Counted from the stretch's first letter, positions 21,910-30,771 are shown. The stretch is DNA of 64,000 nucleotides from Caulobacter sp048541825 (GCF_048541825.1 NZ_CP183332.1:3410001-3474000); one strand, 5' to 3'. Notes: generated by a model from the sequence alone, not told the origin. Numbers and translations: made by a program.

Positions 21910-23463
21910 ATGGCCGCGAAGGTCGTCACGGTGGCGTTCGAGGGCGTCGAAGCGCGCCGCGTCGATGTCGAGGTGCAGCTGACCAGCGGCCAGCAGATCT
22001 TCGTCATCGTGGGCCTGGCCGACAAGGCCGTGGCCGAGAGCCGCGAGCGGGTGCGCGGGGCCTTTGCCGGCCTGGGGCTGTCGCTGCCGGGCAAGCGCAT
22101 CGTCGCCAATCTGGCCCCGGCCGACATGCCCAAGGAGGGCACCCATTTCGACCTGCCGATCGCCCTGGCGGTGATGGCGGCGATCGGGGTCATTCCGGTG
22201 GACGCTCTGGATGACTGGGCGGCCATGGGCGAGCTGTCGCTGGATGGCCGCATCGTCCCCGCCGCCGGCGCCCTGCCTGCGGCCATGGCGGCCGGGGCCA
22301 TGGGCCTGGGTTTGATCTGCCCTGAGGCCAGCGGCCCCGAAGCGGCCTGGGCCGGCGGCACCCGCATCCTGGCCCCGCGCTCCCTAGTGTCGCTGATCAA
22401 CCACTTCCGGGGCAGTCAGGTGCTGACCGCGCCCTCGCCCGGTCCGGTGATCGAGGGCGAACGCGCCAAGGATCTGCGCGACGTGAAAGGTCAGGAGCAC
22501 GCCAAGCGCGCCCTGGAGATCGCCGCCGCGGGCGGGCACAACCTGCTTTTTGTCGGTCCGCCAGGCTCAGGCAAGTCGATGCTGGCCCAGCGCCTGCCGG
22601 GCCTTCTCCCGCCCCTGACCTCGACCGAGCTGTTGCAGACCTCGATGGTCCATTCGGTGGCCGGGCTGATTGCCAGAGGGGCCCTGACCCGCGCCCGGCC
22701 GTTTCGCTCGCCGCACCATTCGGCCAGCATGGCGGCCCTGACCGGCGGCGGCCACAAGGCCAAGCCGGGCGAGGTGTCGCTGGCCCACAACGGCGTGCTG
22801 TTCCTCGACGAACTGCCGGAATTCGGGGTGCAGGCCCTGGACAGCCTGCGCGGCCCGCTGGAAACCGGCGAGGTGATGGTGGCCCGCGCCAACGCCCATG
22901 TGCGCTATCCGGCCAAGGTGCAGCTGGTGGCGGCCATGAACCCCTGCCGCTGCGGCCACGGCGGGGCCGGGCGCGGCTATTGCGGCAAGGCTCCGCGCTG
23001 CCAGCGCGACTATCAGGGCCGGGTGTCTGGACCCCTGATGGACCGCATCGACCTGTCGGTCGACATGCCCGCCGTCACCGCCGCCGACCTGGCCCTGCCG
23101 CCGCCCAGCGAAGGCTCGGCCGAGTTCGCCGCCCGGGTGGCGCGAGCCCGCCAGCGGCAGATCGACCGCGCCGAAGCCTATGACAGCGCCGAGAGCCTGA
23201 ACGGCCGCGCCGAGGGCGCCTTCCTGGACAGGATCGTCGCCATTGACGAAGCCGGCCGCAGCCTGCTGGCCCGCGCCGCCGAGGCCGGCCGGATCAGCGC
23301 CCGAGGCTGGACGCGGGTACTGCGCCTGTCGCGCACCATCGCCGACCTGGAAGGCGCTGACGGCGTGCGCCGGGTGCATGTGGCGGAGGCTTTGGCCCAC
23401 CGCCGGTCGGCCGCGCCGGGGGAGGAACAGGGCGGGTTCGCGTCTGGCGCGTCGACGTTTTGA
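21910..23463 (+). CDS. comM: ComM/YifB-family Mg-chelatase-like AAA+ ATPase
   Basis: 517 residues. An N-terminal Lon-protease-like fold (GLADKAVAESRERVRGAF, PADMPKEGTHFDLPIAL) is followed by the AAA+ module with Walker A GPPGSGKS and Walker B region GVLFLDELPEF, the family motif MNPCRCG, and a C-terminal helical lid. ComM is a hexameric helicase promoting branch migration during integration of single-stranded DNA. The upstream LexA box ties it to the SOS response here. It ends the gshB-comM pair; 1.2 kb of non-coding DNA follows. Confidence 0.95.
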   Translation: MAAKVVTVAFEGVEARRVDVEVQLTSGQQIFVIVGLADKAVAESRERVRGAFAGLGLSLPGKRIVANLAPADMPKEGTHFDLPIALAVMAAIGVIPVDALDDWAAMGELSLDGRIVPAAGALPAAMAAGAMGLGLICPEASGPEAAWAGGTRILAPRSLVSLINHFRGSQVLTAPSPGPVIEGERAKDLRDVKGQEHAKRALEIAAAGGHNLLFVGPPGSGKSMLAQRLPGLLPPLTSTELLQTSMVHSVAGLIARGALTRARPFRSPHHSASMAALTGGGHKAKPGEVSLAHNGVLFLDELPEFGVQALDSLRGPLETGEVMVARANAHVRYPAKVQLVAAMNPCRCGHGGAGRGYCGKAPRCQRDYQGRVSGPLMDRIDLSVDMPAVTAADLALPPPSEGSAEFAARVARARQRQIDRAEAYDSAESLNGRAEGAFLDRIVAIDEAGRSLLARAAEAGRISARGWTRVLRLSRTIADLEGADGVRRVHVAEALAHRRSAAPGEEQGGFASGASTF

Positions 23464-23552
23464 GGGGCGGGCGGGGTGACACGGCGGGCCTGGACTTGAG
23501 CGCCCGCGAGCAGACCTTCTGAAAGGCCGAGAGGGGTGGTTTGGGGACGTTG

Positions 23553-23688
23553 CTCCCTCTCCCATAGGGAGAGGGTTGGGGTGAGGGGTTACGGCGTTCG
23601 ACGGAGTGCCGGCACGCCGTCAAGCCTCGTAACCCCTCACCCTCCCACCGCTTCGCGGCGGGCCCCTCCCTCTCCCTAAAGGAGAGGG
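23553..23688. repeat. Palindromic element downstream of comM (CTCCCTCTCCC variant)
   Basis: Outer arms CTCCCTCTCCC...GGGAGAGGG and CTCCCTCTCCC...GGAGAGGG each fold alone and with each other. Inside, GGGTGAGGGGTTACG (23579-23593) and CGTAACCCCTCACCC (23628-23642) are perfect 15-bp arms. Organisation parallels the AAGTCCTCCCCCT elements although the sequence differs. Probable position of comM transcript termination or processing. Confidence 0.8.
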
Positions 23689-23762
23689 ATTTAGGTCAGC
23701 TATGGGTCGAAAGCGCGCCCTTGGCTTCCAGCCCGAAAGCCGACGCCCCGCGTCGCGCCAAG

Positions 23763-23907
23763 CCTTACATCTCTTGGAGGCTGAAGCGTGCCGGAGTGGA
23801 AAGGTCTGTCAAGGACGGCGCTCCGCGCCGCCGCGGAGCGGCCGGTCGAAGACCGGTCCTTGAGAGACCTTTCCACTCCGGCGATCGTCTCGCCGTGAGA
23901 TGTAAGG
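23763..23907. repeat. 145-bp near-palindrome with multiple internal stems
   Basis: Outer arms CCTTACATCTC (23763-23773) and GAGATGTAAGG (23897-23907) are perfect complements, as are GCCGGAGTGGAAAGGTCT (23790-23807) and AGACCTTTCCACTCCGGC (23865-23882). The centre adds CGCTCCGCG/CGCGGAGCG and CCGGTC/GACCGG stems. It lies between two other repeat elements in the comM-shkA gap. It could be a miniature mobile element or a structured RNA gene; I see no coding potential. Confidence 0.8.
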
Positions 23908-23945
23908 ATGGCTCCCTCCGGCGCGGAGGGGGCGGGCGGCCTCCA

Positions 23946-24063
23946 AAGTCCTCTCCCTGAAGGGGGAGGCGATCGCGGAGCGATCGGAGGGGGTAGTGCT
24001 GCGGACTCGGTGCGGTCTTCCCCCACCGGCCTCCGGCCGCCTCCCCCTTCAGGGGGAGGACTT
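23946..24063. repeat. CCTCCCCCT-type palindromic element
   Basis: Starts AAGTCCTCTCCCTGAAGGGG and ends CCTCCCCCTTCAGGGGGAGG followed by ACTT, with internal stems CGATCGC/GCGATCG and CCGGCCTCCGG. Same family as the copies at 14045, 15666, 27997, 30772 and 42095. Confidence 0.88.
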
Positions 24064-24700
24064 ATGGGGATACGCCGTGCTGTATCCCCGTACTTTCCGG
24101 ATCTGATCCCAACGAAATCAGAAGCTTGTAAAATAATCGATCGCGCCAGTCAGACGCGCCCAAACCGCCCGCATACTGATTTCACCCCAAGGCTAGGGAA
24201 GGGACGTCGGCCGGCGACCTGATGGGCCTTGGGATGTGGTCGAGCGGGAAGTGTTCCGTCGGCTGTCGCTCTGGGCCTGTTCGCCCGGTTTGCGAGGCGT
24301 GGCCTGTCCCTCCGGGGAAGGCGGGCGCTTCGGGTCGGGGTTCAGGATCAATCCCTCGGCGACGGGCCGGCGGCGCGCAACAGGCATGGGCTGAAATCGC
24401 CCATGCGGTCTGGACGGGGTCGCTAGCCCCTCCACCCGTCGGGGGCCTGGCTACCGGAGCGGGTTAAAACCCCGCCAGCCCGGCGATGCTCCCGAATAAC
24501 GGCTGCGCGGAGCGTCTGTCTTCGTCGAAACGGTATTCACTATCCCCCTCCTCCGGGCGAGGCCCGGACGCTCCGTGACCCTTCCCAACCCTTCAGCGGG
24601 TTTCCGCGTGAAGCGACGCAGCCGTGTCCTTGTCCGGACCGGACAGATCACCGCCCCCCTTTGACCGGCCGTTAAGCCGCGCCCGCTAGGCTCCGCGCTC
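24064..24700. other. 637-bp gap upstream of shkA, no gene recognised
   Basis: No reading frame here has family features. The first 130 bases are lower in GC than the flanks. Several hairpins are present: GCATGGGC/GCCCATGC (24384-24406, 7-base loop), GCGGG/CCCGC (24459-24475) and TCCGGGC/GCCCGGA (24552-24568). I compared it mentally with RNase P RNA, tmRNA, SRP RNA, 6S RNA and the cobalamin riboswitch and found none of their conserved cores. It may hold the shkA promoter, which is cell-cycle controlled in Caulobacter, or an unannotated RNA. Confidence 0.5.
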
Positions 24701-26266
24701 ATGAGCAGCACTCCCCGCACCCCGGACGGCGTCACGCCCGAGCAACTGGCCACCCTGAGCCACGAGTTCCGCACGCCCCTGAACGGCGTGCTGGGCATGG
24801 CCCGGCTGCTGGAGGGCACCCGGCTGACGGGCGAGCAGCGGGCCTATGTCACAGCCCTGCGCGAGAGCGGCGATCACCTGCTGTCGCTGGTCAATGACGT
24901 GCTGGACTTCGCCCGTCTGGGGGCCACGGCCATCGCCCTGGCCCCGACGCCGGTCGATATCGAGGGCCTGCTGCGCCAGGTGGCCGAGCTGATGAGCCCG
25001 CGCGCCCACGAAAAGGGCATCGAAATCGCCTGGGCCGCCTCGTCCGGCCTGCCGACCATCCTGGCCGACGAGGGCCGGCTGCGGCAGATCCTGCTGAACT
25101 ATGCCGGCAACGCCGTGAAATTCACTGAAGAGGGCGGGGTGCTGCTGACCGCAACCGCCGCGCCGGGCCCCAAGGGCGAAGGCCGCGTGCGCTTCTCCGT
25201 AGCCGACACCGGGCCAGGCGTGGCGCCGGAGGCCCGCGCCAAGATCTTCGAGGCCTTTGTGCAGACCGACGCCAGCCACCGTACCCAGCTGGGCGGGGCG
25301 GGCCTGGGCCTGGCCATTGTCGCAAGGCTGGCCCGCGCCATGGACGGCAAGGCCGGGGTCGGCGGCAAGCTCGGCCAGGGCGCCGACTTCTGGTTCGAGG
25401 CCCCGTTCGAAACCCTCGCCGCGCCGACCCGCGACCTGTCCCTGGCCGGCCGGGTCGTGGCCGTGGCCTCGCCCAATGCCATCGTCCGCCTGGCCACCGC
25501 CCGCCAGATCGAGGCGGCCGGGGGCCGAGCCATTGTCGCCGCCGATGTCGCGACCGCCACCGCCGCCGCCCCGTCCGACGCGGTGCTGCTGATCGACGCC
25601 GCCCTGGCCGGTCCGCGCGGCGCCCTCAAGCCTCCCGCCGGCCACCGCGCCGTGGTGCTGCTGACCCCCGACCAGCGCGGCCGCATCGACCGGCTGAAAA
25701 AGGCCGGCTTCAGCGGCTATCTGATCAAGCCCCTGCGCGCCGCCTCGATCGTCGCCCAGGTGCTGCAGGCCACCACCCACAGCCCCGCCCCCGCCGACAA
25801 GCCCGCCGAGGACGACCGCATCGCCCCGGCCGCCGCGCCGGGCGTGCGGGTGCTGCTGGCCGAGGACAATCCGATCAACGCCCTGCTGGCCCGCACCCTG
25901 CTGCAGCGCGAAGGCTGCAAGGTCGACCGCGTCGCCGACGGCGCCCAGGCCGTGGCGGCCCTGTCCAGCGACAGCTACGACCTGATCCTGATGGACCTGC
26001 GCATGCCGGTGCTGGGCGGCCTGGACGCCACCGTTCGCCTGCGCGCCCAGGGCGTGACCACGCCGATCGTCGCCCTGACCGCCGACGCCTTCGACGAGGA
26101 CCGCCGCGCCTGCCTGGCGGCCGGCATGAGCGATTTCCTGGTCAAGCCCCTGACCCACGCCGCCCTACGCGACGTGCTGACCCGCTGGACGGGTCCCAAG
26201 GTCGCTTTAGCGGGCGCCCCCGGCGTCTGGACGAAAACCGCGACGCGGGCCAAGGTCGCCGGCTAA
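24701..26266 (+). CDS. shkA: ShkA, cyclic-di-GMP-activated hybrid histidine kinase
   Basis: 521 residues, no membrane segment or N-terminal sensor. DHp domain with His21 (LSHEFRTPLNG), catalytic domain with NYAGNAVKFT, DTGPGVAP and GGAGLGLAI, then a pseudo-receiver (about 245-365), then a true receiver with phospho-acceptor Asp432 (LILMDLRMP). This is the DHp-CA-Rec1-Rec2 layout of Caulobacter ShkA. As published for that protein, the linker carries a DDR motif (here 371-373) that locks the kinase, and Rec1 carries a key Tyr (here Tyr340 in GYLIKPLR) for c-di-GMP binding. ShkA phosphorylates ShpA and then TacA to control stalk biogenesis. Gene order comM-shkA-ampG supports the call. Confidence 0.88.
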   Translation: MSSTPRTPDGVTPEQLATLSHEFRTPLNGVLGMARLLEGTRLTGEQRAYVTALRESGDHLLSLVNDVLDFARLGATAIALAPTPVDIEGLLRQVAELMSPRAHEKGIEIAWAASSGLPTILADEGRLRQILLNYAGNAVKFTEEGGVLLTATAAPGPKGEGRVRFSVADTGPGVAPEARAKIFEAFVQTDASHRTQLGGAGLGLAIVARLARAMDGKAGVGGKLGQGADFWFEAPFETLAAPTRDLSLAGRVVAVASPNAIVRLATARQIEAAGGRAIVAADVATATAAAPSDAVLLIDAALAGPRGALKPPAGHRAVVLLTPDQRGRIDRLKKAGFSGYLIKPLRAASIVAQVLQATTHSPAPADKPAEDDRIAPAAAPGVRVLLAEDNPINALLARTLLQREGCKVDRVADGAQAVAALSSDSYDLILMDLRMPVLGGLDATVRLRAQGVTTPIVALTADAFDEDRRACLAAGMSDFLVKPLTHAALRDVLTRWTGPKVALAGAPGVWTKTATRAKVAG

Positions 26267-26298
26267 GCGCGGGCGTTCTCCGCGCGGGGGACCGCCGC

Positions 26299-27996
26299 AT
26301 GACAGACAAGGCCGCCACAGCGCCGAAGAAGACCCTTCTTCAGACCCTGGCCTTCTTCGGCGAGCGTCGCAGCCTGGCAATGCTGGGCCTGGGGTTCGCC
26401 TCGGGCCTGCCCTACATGCTGATCTTCGACACCCTGTCGCTGTGGCTGCGCGATGCGGGTCTTTCGCTGGCGGTGATCGGCTTCTTCAGCCTGGCGACGC
26501 TGAGCTTTTCGTTCAAGTTCCTGTGGGCGCCGCTGATCGACCGCGCCAAGGTGCCGATCCTGCATAACCTTCTGGGCCATCGCCGCGCCTGGATCCTGGT
26601 CTTCCAGACCGCCATGATCCTGGGTCTGTGGACGATCTCGACCCTCAATCCCGCCTCGCAGCTGGCCGCCCTGGGCGCCGCCGCCGTCGCGGTCGGCTTT
26701 GCGACGGCCTCGCACGACATCGTCATCGACGCCTGGCGGATCGAGGTCGCCGACAAGGAAGAACAGGGCCCGATGGTGGTGGCCTATCAGTGGGGCTACC
26801 GCGTCGCGATGATCGCCGCCGGGGCCGGGCCGCTGCTGCTGGCCGAGCGCTTTGGCTGGAACTTCTCCTACGCCGTCATGGGCTTTGTGGTCGGCATCGG
26901 GGTGCTGGCCACCCTGTGGGCTCCGCGCGAGGCCGAACACACCGTCCGTCCGATCCCGACCGGCGACGTCAACCAGCCCCGCGCCCTGGAGATCCTGGAA
27001 TGGATCGCCCGGCTGGGCATCCTGCTGGTCGGCGCGCTCGCCTTGGGCTCGGGCCTGTCGGGGGATGCGTCCCTGCTCTCGAAACTGGTCGGCGGCGAGG
27101 CCCTTGCGGAAGCTTGGAAGGCCAAGCCCAATGGCGTCTGGCTGCAGCTGCTGGGTGTGCTGACCGGCCTGGCCATCGTGGTGGTGGCCGCCTGGCCGAT
27201 CCCCAAGGTGCGCACCAAGCCCGGTGTCTACATGTCGGCCGCGTTCGGCGAGCCGCTGATCGACTTCACCAAGCGCTTCCACGGCGTGGCCGGCCTGATC
27301 CTCGCGGCGATCTGCGTCTATCGGGTGTCGGACTTCGTGCTCAACATCATGAACCCGTTCTATCGCGACATGGGCTTTACCCTGACCGAGATCGCCGAGA
27401 TCCGGAAGGTGTTTGGCATCATCGCCTCGATGATGGGGGTGTTCCTGGGCGGGGTGATCGTGGCGCGGCTAGGCCTGATGAAGGCCCTGGTCATCGGGGC
27501 CTTCGCCCAGCCGATCAGCAACCTGTTCTTCGCCTGGCTGGCCATGAGCGGTCACAGTGTGCCGGTGCTGTTCTGGGCGATCTGCATCGACAATGTGGCC
27601 GGAGGCGTCGCCGGCACGGCCCTGATCGCCTACATGTCCAGCCTGACCACGGTGGGTTTCACGGCCACGCAATACGCCCTGTTCTCGTCTCTCTACGCCC
27701 TGCCCGGCAAGCTGATCGCCTCGCAGTCGGGACGCATCGTCGAGGCCTCGGCCATCGCCGCCGAAGCCGGCGGCCCGATCGGCGCCCTGAAGGGCCTGTT
27801 CACCCGCCTGCCGCCCGAGAGCTTCACCGCCGCCGGCGCCAAGCTGGGCGTCAGCGCCCCGGCCATGGCGGCGGGCTATACGGCCTTCTTCCTCTACACG
27901 GCGGTCATCGGCGTGGTGGCCATCGTGCTGTCGTTCATGGTGGCGGCGCGGCAGGGAGAGATTGACCGACGGGCGGAAGCCGGGTCGGCGGCTTAG
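26299..27996 (+). CDS. ampG: AmpG-family muropeptide permease (MFS)
   Basis: 565 residues with 12 or more hydrophobic helices. LGFASGLPYMLIFDTLSLWLRDAGLSLAVIGFFSL is contained in the N-terminal part and, with LWAPLIDRAKVP and ATASHDIVIDAWR, marks the AmpG branch of the major facilitator superfamily. AmpG imports anhydro-muropeptides from the periplasm for cell-wall recycling and influences beta-lactam response. The protein is longer than E. coli AmpG (491) owing to an extended central loop and helix pair around residues 220-300. It starts 32 bp after shkA; its stop abuts a palindromic element. Confidence 0.92.
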   Translation: MTDKAATAPKKTLLQTLAFFGERRSLAMLGLGFASGLPYMLIFDTLSLWLRDAGLSLAVIGFFSLATLSFSFKFLWAPLIDRAKVPILHNLLGHRRAWILVFQTAMILGLWTISTLNPASQLAALGAAAVAVGFATASHDIVIDAWRIEVADKEEQGPMVVAYQWGYRVAMIAAGAGPLLLAERFGWNFSYAVMGFVVGIGVLATLWAPREAEHTVRPIPTGDVNQPRALEILEWIARLGILLVGALALGSGLSGDASLLSKLVGGEALAEAWKAKPNGVWLQLLGVLTGLAIVVVAAWPIPKVRTKPGVYMSAAFGEPLIDFTKRFHGVAGLILAAICVYRVSDFVLNIMNPFYRDMGFTLTEIAEIRKVFGIIASMMGVFLGGVIVARLGLMKALVIGAFAQPISNLFFAWLAMSGHSVPVLFWAICIDNVAGGVAGTALIAYMSSLTTVGFTATQYALFSSLYALPGKLIASQSGRIVEASAIAAEAGGPIGALKGLFTRLPPESFTAAGAKLGVSAPAMAAGYTAFFLYTAVIGVVAIVLSFMVAARQGEIDRRAEAGSAA

Positions 27997-28115
27997 AAGC
28001 CCTCCCCCTGAAGGGGGAGGCGGCCGTCAGGCCGGTGGGGGAAGACTGCAAGGACGCAGCAGCACGCCCCCCTCCGATCGCTTCGCGATCCCCTCCCCCT
28101 TCAGGGGGAGGACTT
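27997..28115. repeat. CCTCCCCCT-type palindromic element between convergent genes
   Basis: AAGCCCTCCCCCTGAAGGGG at the left and CCCTCCCCCTTCAGGGGG then AGGACTT at the right, immediately after the ampG stop (27996) and 5 bp from the stop of the convergent protease gene (28121). The location fits a bidirectional terminator role. Confidence 0.88.
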
Positions 28116-28120
28116 GCGAC

Positions 28121-28951
28121 CTAGGTCCCCAGACACACCACCTGCGCCACCCGCAGGTCGCGACGCAGGCCGTCGGCCACGCGGCCATAGTTCTCGGTGG
28201 TGATCGCCTCGCCCATCGCGAACTCGTCGCCGCCGCGGCGGTGCGGGCCCAGCAGGGTGCGGAGGGTCTCGGGGGCCGTGGTGTAGATGCGGCCACGGCG
28301 CGGACTCTCGGCCACGGTCACGCCGATCACCCGCCCGGCGCTGTCGAGGGCCGGCGCGCCCGACAGTCCGGCCAGGGTGCCCTTCAGGCTGTCGGTGCGA
28401 CCGACCTCGGCCCAGACCAGCACCGGCTCGGTGCGGGCTCCGCGCCCATGGACGACCAGGTTCTCGCGGCCCAGCAGGCGCGAGGCGGCTTCGCCCGGAT
28501 GGCCTTGCGGGAAGCCGGGATGATAGGCGCGGGCCCCGCGGCGCAGGGGCTCTTCCAGACCCAGGGGCACGGCCGGAGCCCCGCCCTCGGTGGTCAGGAT
28601 GGCGGCGTCGGCGCGCGGATCGATGGTGATCTTGGCCGCCACGCCGCGTCCGTCGGCCACCACGATGGCCGCCGACTTGCAGCCGTCGACCACATGACGG
28701 GCGGTCAGCCAGGTGCCGCTGTCGCCGACCGAAAAGGCGGTGCCTGAGCCGGGCTCAGGCTTGCTCGGCACCTGGACGACGATGGACGGGTCGAACGGCG
28801 AGGCCGGTCCAAGCGGCAGACCCTCCTCACCCGGCACCGGCGGCGGCGGCGGCGGGGCGTCGGAGCGTTCCTGCCGGCCGACCGCCACGATCAGCAGGGC
28901 GCTGACGGCGGCGGCATAGACCAGCCAGTCGGGGAGCTTGGGAAAATGCAC
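28121..28951 (-). CDS. Membrane-anchored trypsin-like serine protease
   Basis: 276 residues. Residues about 10-26 form one hydrophobic anchor, followed by a Pro-rich linker (PPPPPPVPGEE). The protease domain keeps a plausible triad: His in TARHVVDGC, Asp in DPRADAAIL and Ser in LAGLSGAPALD. The domain probably faces the periplasm. Unlike the HtrA-like protein at 574 there is no PDZ domain and the catalytic residues look intact. The DUF350 gene ends 25 bp upstream, so the two are likely co-transcribed. Substrate unknown. Confidence 0.82.
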   Translation of the reverse strand: MHFPKLPDWLVYAAAVSALLIVAVGRQERSDAPPPPPPVPGEEGLPLGPASPFDPSIVVQVPSKPEPGSGTAFSVGDSGTWLTARHVVDGCKSAAIVVADGRGVAAKITIDPRADAAILTTEGGAPAVPLGLEEPLRRGARAYHPGFPQGHPGEAASRLLGRENLVVHGRGARTEPVLVWAEVGRTDSLKGTLAGLSGAPALDSAGRVIGVTVAESPRRGRIYTTAPETLRTLLGPHRRGGDEFAMGEAITTENYGRVADGLRRDLRVAQVVCLGT

Positions 28952-28976
28952 GGGACGGGGCCCTCGCCTTTCCCGA

Positions 28977-29405
28977 TCAGCCGGCCACGGCGGCGGCGAG
29001 GATCAGGGCGGTGGCCAGCTTGGCGCCCACCAGCAGGGCGGCAGCGGCGACCTCGCCCTCGTGGATGCGCTCGGGCAGGCCCTGCAGCACCATGTCGGTA
29101 ATGCGGAAGACCAGCAGTTGCACGGCAATGGTGGCCGCGCCCCAGATGACGATCTCGATCACCGAGGTCGAGGCGGTCAGCGAAATGGCCAGCGGAATGG
29201 CCAGGCCCACCATCACGCCGCCCAGCGACAGGGCGGCGGCGGAATTGCCCTCGCGGATCAGCTTGATCTCGCGGTGCGGGGTCAGCATGGCGTACAGCGC
29301 CGTGCCGACGATCAGCATGAACAGCGTCACGCCGGCATGCATCAGGGTGACGGGGAAGCCCGTGGCGAAGGCCTGGACCTCGGGCGACTGAAGCTGGGAC
29401 GGCAT
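28977..29405 (-). CDS. DUF350 inner-membrane protein
   Basis: 142 residues from ATG 29405, preceded by AAGG; a TTG at 29438 would add 11 residues but has no spaced ribosome-binding site. Four transmembrane helices with the DUF350 features PVTLMHAGVTLFMLIVGTALY, REGNSAAALSLGGVMVGLAIPL and IVIWGAATIAVQLLVFRITDM. The family (YjfL/YshE-like) has no firm function. Length is close to the E. coli relatives (about 132). Confidence 0.87.
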   Translation of the reverse strand: MPSQLQSPEVQAFATGFPVTLMHAGVTLFMLIVGTALYAMLTPHREIKLIREGNSAAALSLGGVMVGLAIPLAISLTASTSVIEIVIWGAATIAVQLLVFRITDMVLQGLPERIHEGEVAAAALLVGAKLATALILAAAVAG

Positions 29406-29489
29406 GAACGCGAACACCTTCGGTAGATAGAGATTCAAGTCCTATCACGGGTGGCGGACGGTTGCGTAGGGGGCTCGCTTCGAAGGCGT

Positions 29490-30692
29490 CTATGCCGCCT
29501 CGTCATCCTCATCGTCATCCAGAACGCCCGCCATCGCCGCCATCGACAGCTGACGCAGGGCGCTGGCGCGGACCTTCTCGCTCTCGCTCTTCAGCTGGCC
29601 GCAGGCGGCAAGGATGTCGCGGCCTCTGGGCGTGCGGATCGGCGACGAATAGCCGGCCTTGTTGACGATGGCCGCAAAGGCCTCGATCGCCGCCCAGTCG
29701 GAGCATTGGTAGTCGCTGCCCGGCCACGGGTTGAACGGGATCAGGTTGATCTTGGCCGGAATGCCCTTGATCAGCTTGATCAGGGCGCGGGCTTCGTCAG
29801 GGCTGTCATTGACGCCCTTGAGCATCACATATTCGAAGGTCACGCGGCGGGCGTTGCTGATGCCCGGATAGGCGCGGATGCCGGCGATCAGTTGCTCCAG
29901 CGGGTACTTCTTGTTCAGCGGCACCAGCACGTCGCGCAGGGCGTCATTGGTAGCGTGCAGGCTGATGGCCAGCATCGCCTGGGTCTTCTCGCCCAGGGCC
30001 TGGAGCTGGGGCACGACGCCCGAGGTCGAGACCGTGATGCGGCGACGCGAGATGGCGATGCCCTCGTTGTCGCTGATGATCTCGATGGCGTCGGCGACCG
30101 CGCCCATGTTGTAGAGCGGCTCGCCCATGCCCATAAATACGATGTTGGACAGCAGGCGGTCGTCCTTGTCGGACGGCCATTCGGCCAAGTCGTCCTTGGC
30201 CACCTGGACCTGGGCGACGATCTCGGCGGCGGTCAGGTTGCGCACCAGGGCCTGGGTGCCGGTGTGGCAGAAGCTGCAGTTGAGCGTGCAGCCCACCTGG
30301 CTTGAAACACACAGGGCGCCGGCCCGGCCGACCGACGGGATATAGACCGCCTCGATCTCGATGCCCGGCGCCGTGCGGATCAGCCACTTGCGGGTGCCGT
30401 CCTTGGAGACCTGGCGCTCGACGATCTCGGGCCGCGCGATGGTGAACACCTCGGCGAGACGGGCGCGGGTTTCCTTGGCGACGTCGGTCATCATCGCAAA
30501 ATCGGTGACGCCGCGATGGTGGATCCAGCGGAACACCTGGGTGGCCCGCATCTTGGCCTTGCCGTGCTCGGCCACGCCCGACTCGGTCAGGGCGGCGATC
30601 ATCTGCGGCCGGGTCAGACCAGACAGGTTGATCAGCGGCTTTGGCGCAGACGACGCGCCGGAGACGCGCGACAGATCGAGGGTAACGCTCAA
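29490..30692 (-). CDS. rlmN: Dual-specificity RlmN radical SAM methyltransferase
   Basis: 400 residues from TTG 30692 (MSVTLDLSRVSG), chosen because Caulobacter RlmN begins this way; a longer frame to 30773 starts inside a repeat. The radical-SAM motif is Cys135-x3-Cys139-x2-Cys142 (GCTLNCSFC), followed by FMGMGEPLYN, and the C-terminus reads PRGRDILAACGQL with the methyl-carrying Cys. RlmN methylates C2 of A2503 in 23S rRNA and A37 in some tRNAs. It is divergent from the UbiH-type gene with a palindromic element between. Confidence 0.95.
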   Translation of the reverse strand: MSVTLDLSRVSGASSAPKPLINLSGLTRPQMIAALTESGVAEHGKAKMRATQVFRWIHHRGVTDFAMMTDVAKETRARLAEVFTIARPEIVERQVSKDGTRKWLIRTAPGIEIEAVYIPSVGRAGALCVSSQVGCTLNCSFCHTGTQALVRNLTAAEIVAQVQVAKDDLAEWPSDKDDRLLSNIVFMGMGEPLYNMGAVADAIEIISDNEGIAISRRRITVSTSGVVPQLQALGEKTQAMLAISLHATNDALRDVLVPLNKKYPLEQLIAGIRAYPGISNARRVTFEYVMLKGVNDSPDEARALIKLIKGIPAKINLIPFNPWPGSDYQCSDWAAIEAFAAIVNKAGYSSPIRTPRGRDILAACGQLKSESEKVRASALRQLSMAAMAGVLDDDEDDEAA

Positions 30693-30771
30693 GGGGCGGT
30701 CCGGGGGCAGGGATTTAAGGGGTCGAGAGAGGGATATAGCACTTGGCGAGGGTTTTTCCAAAAGGGCGGCC

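Noticed and set aside
24185..24480. Possible RNase P RNA, tmRNA, SRP RNA or riboswitch
   Set aside because: None of the conserved cores I know (GAGGAAAGTCCGGGC, a tag-peptide frame, GGTCAGG...GGAAGGAAGCAGCC, CCCCGCAACTG) is present on either strand.
23463..24700. Clustered palindromes as a CRISPR array
   Set aside because: Repeats are inverted, differ from each other and have no regular spacers; no cas genes are nearby.
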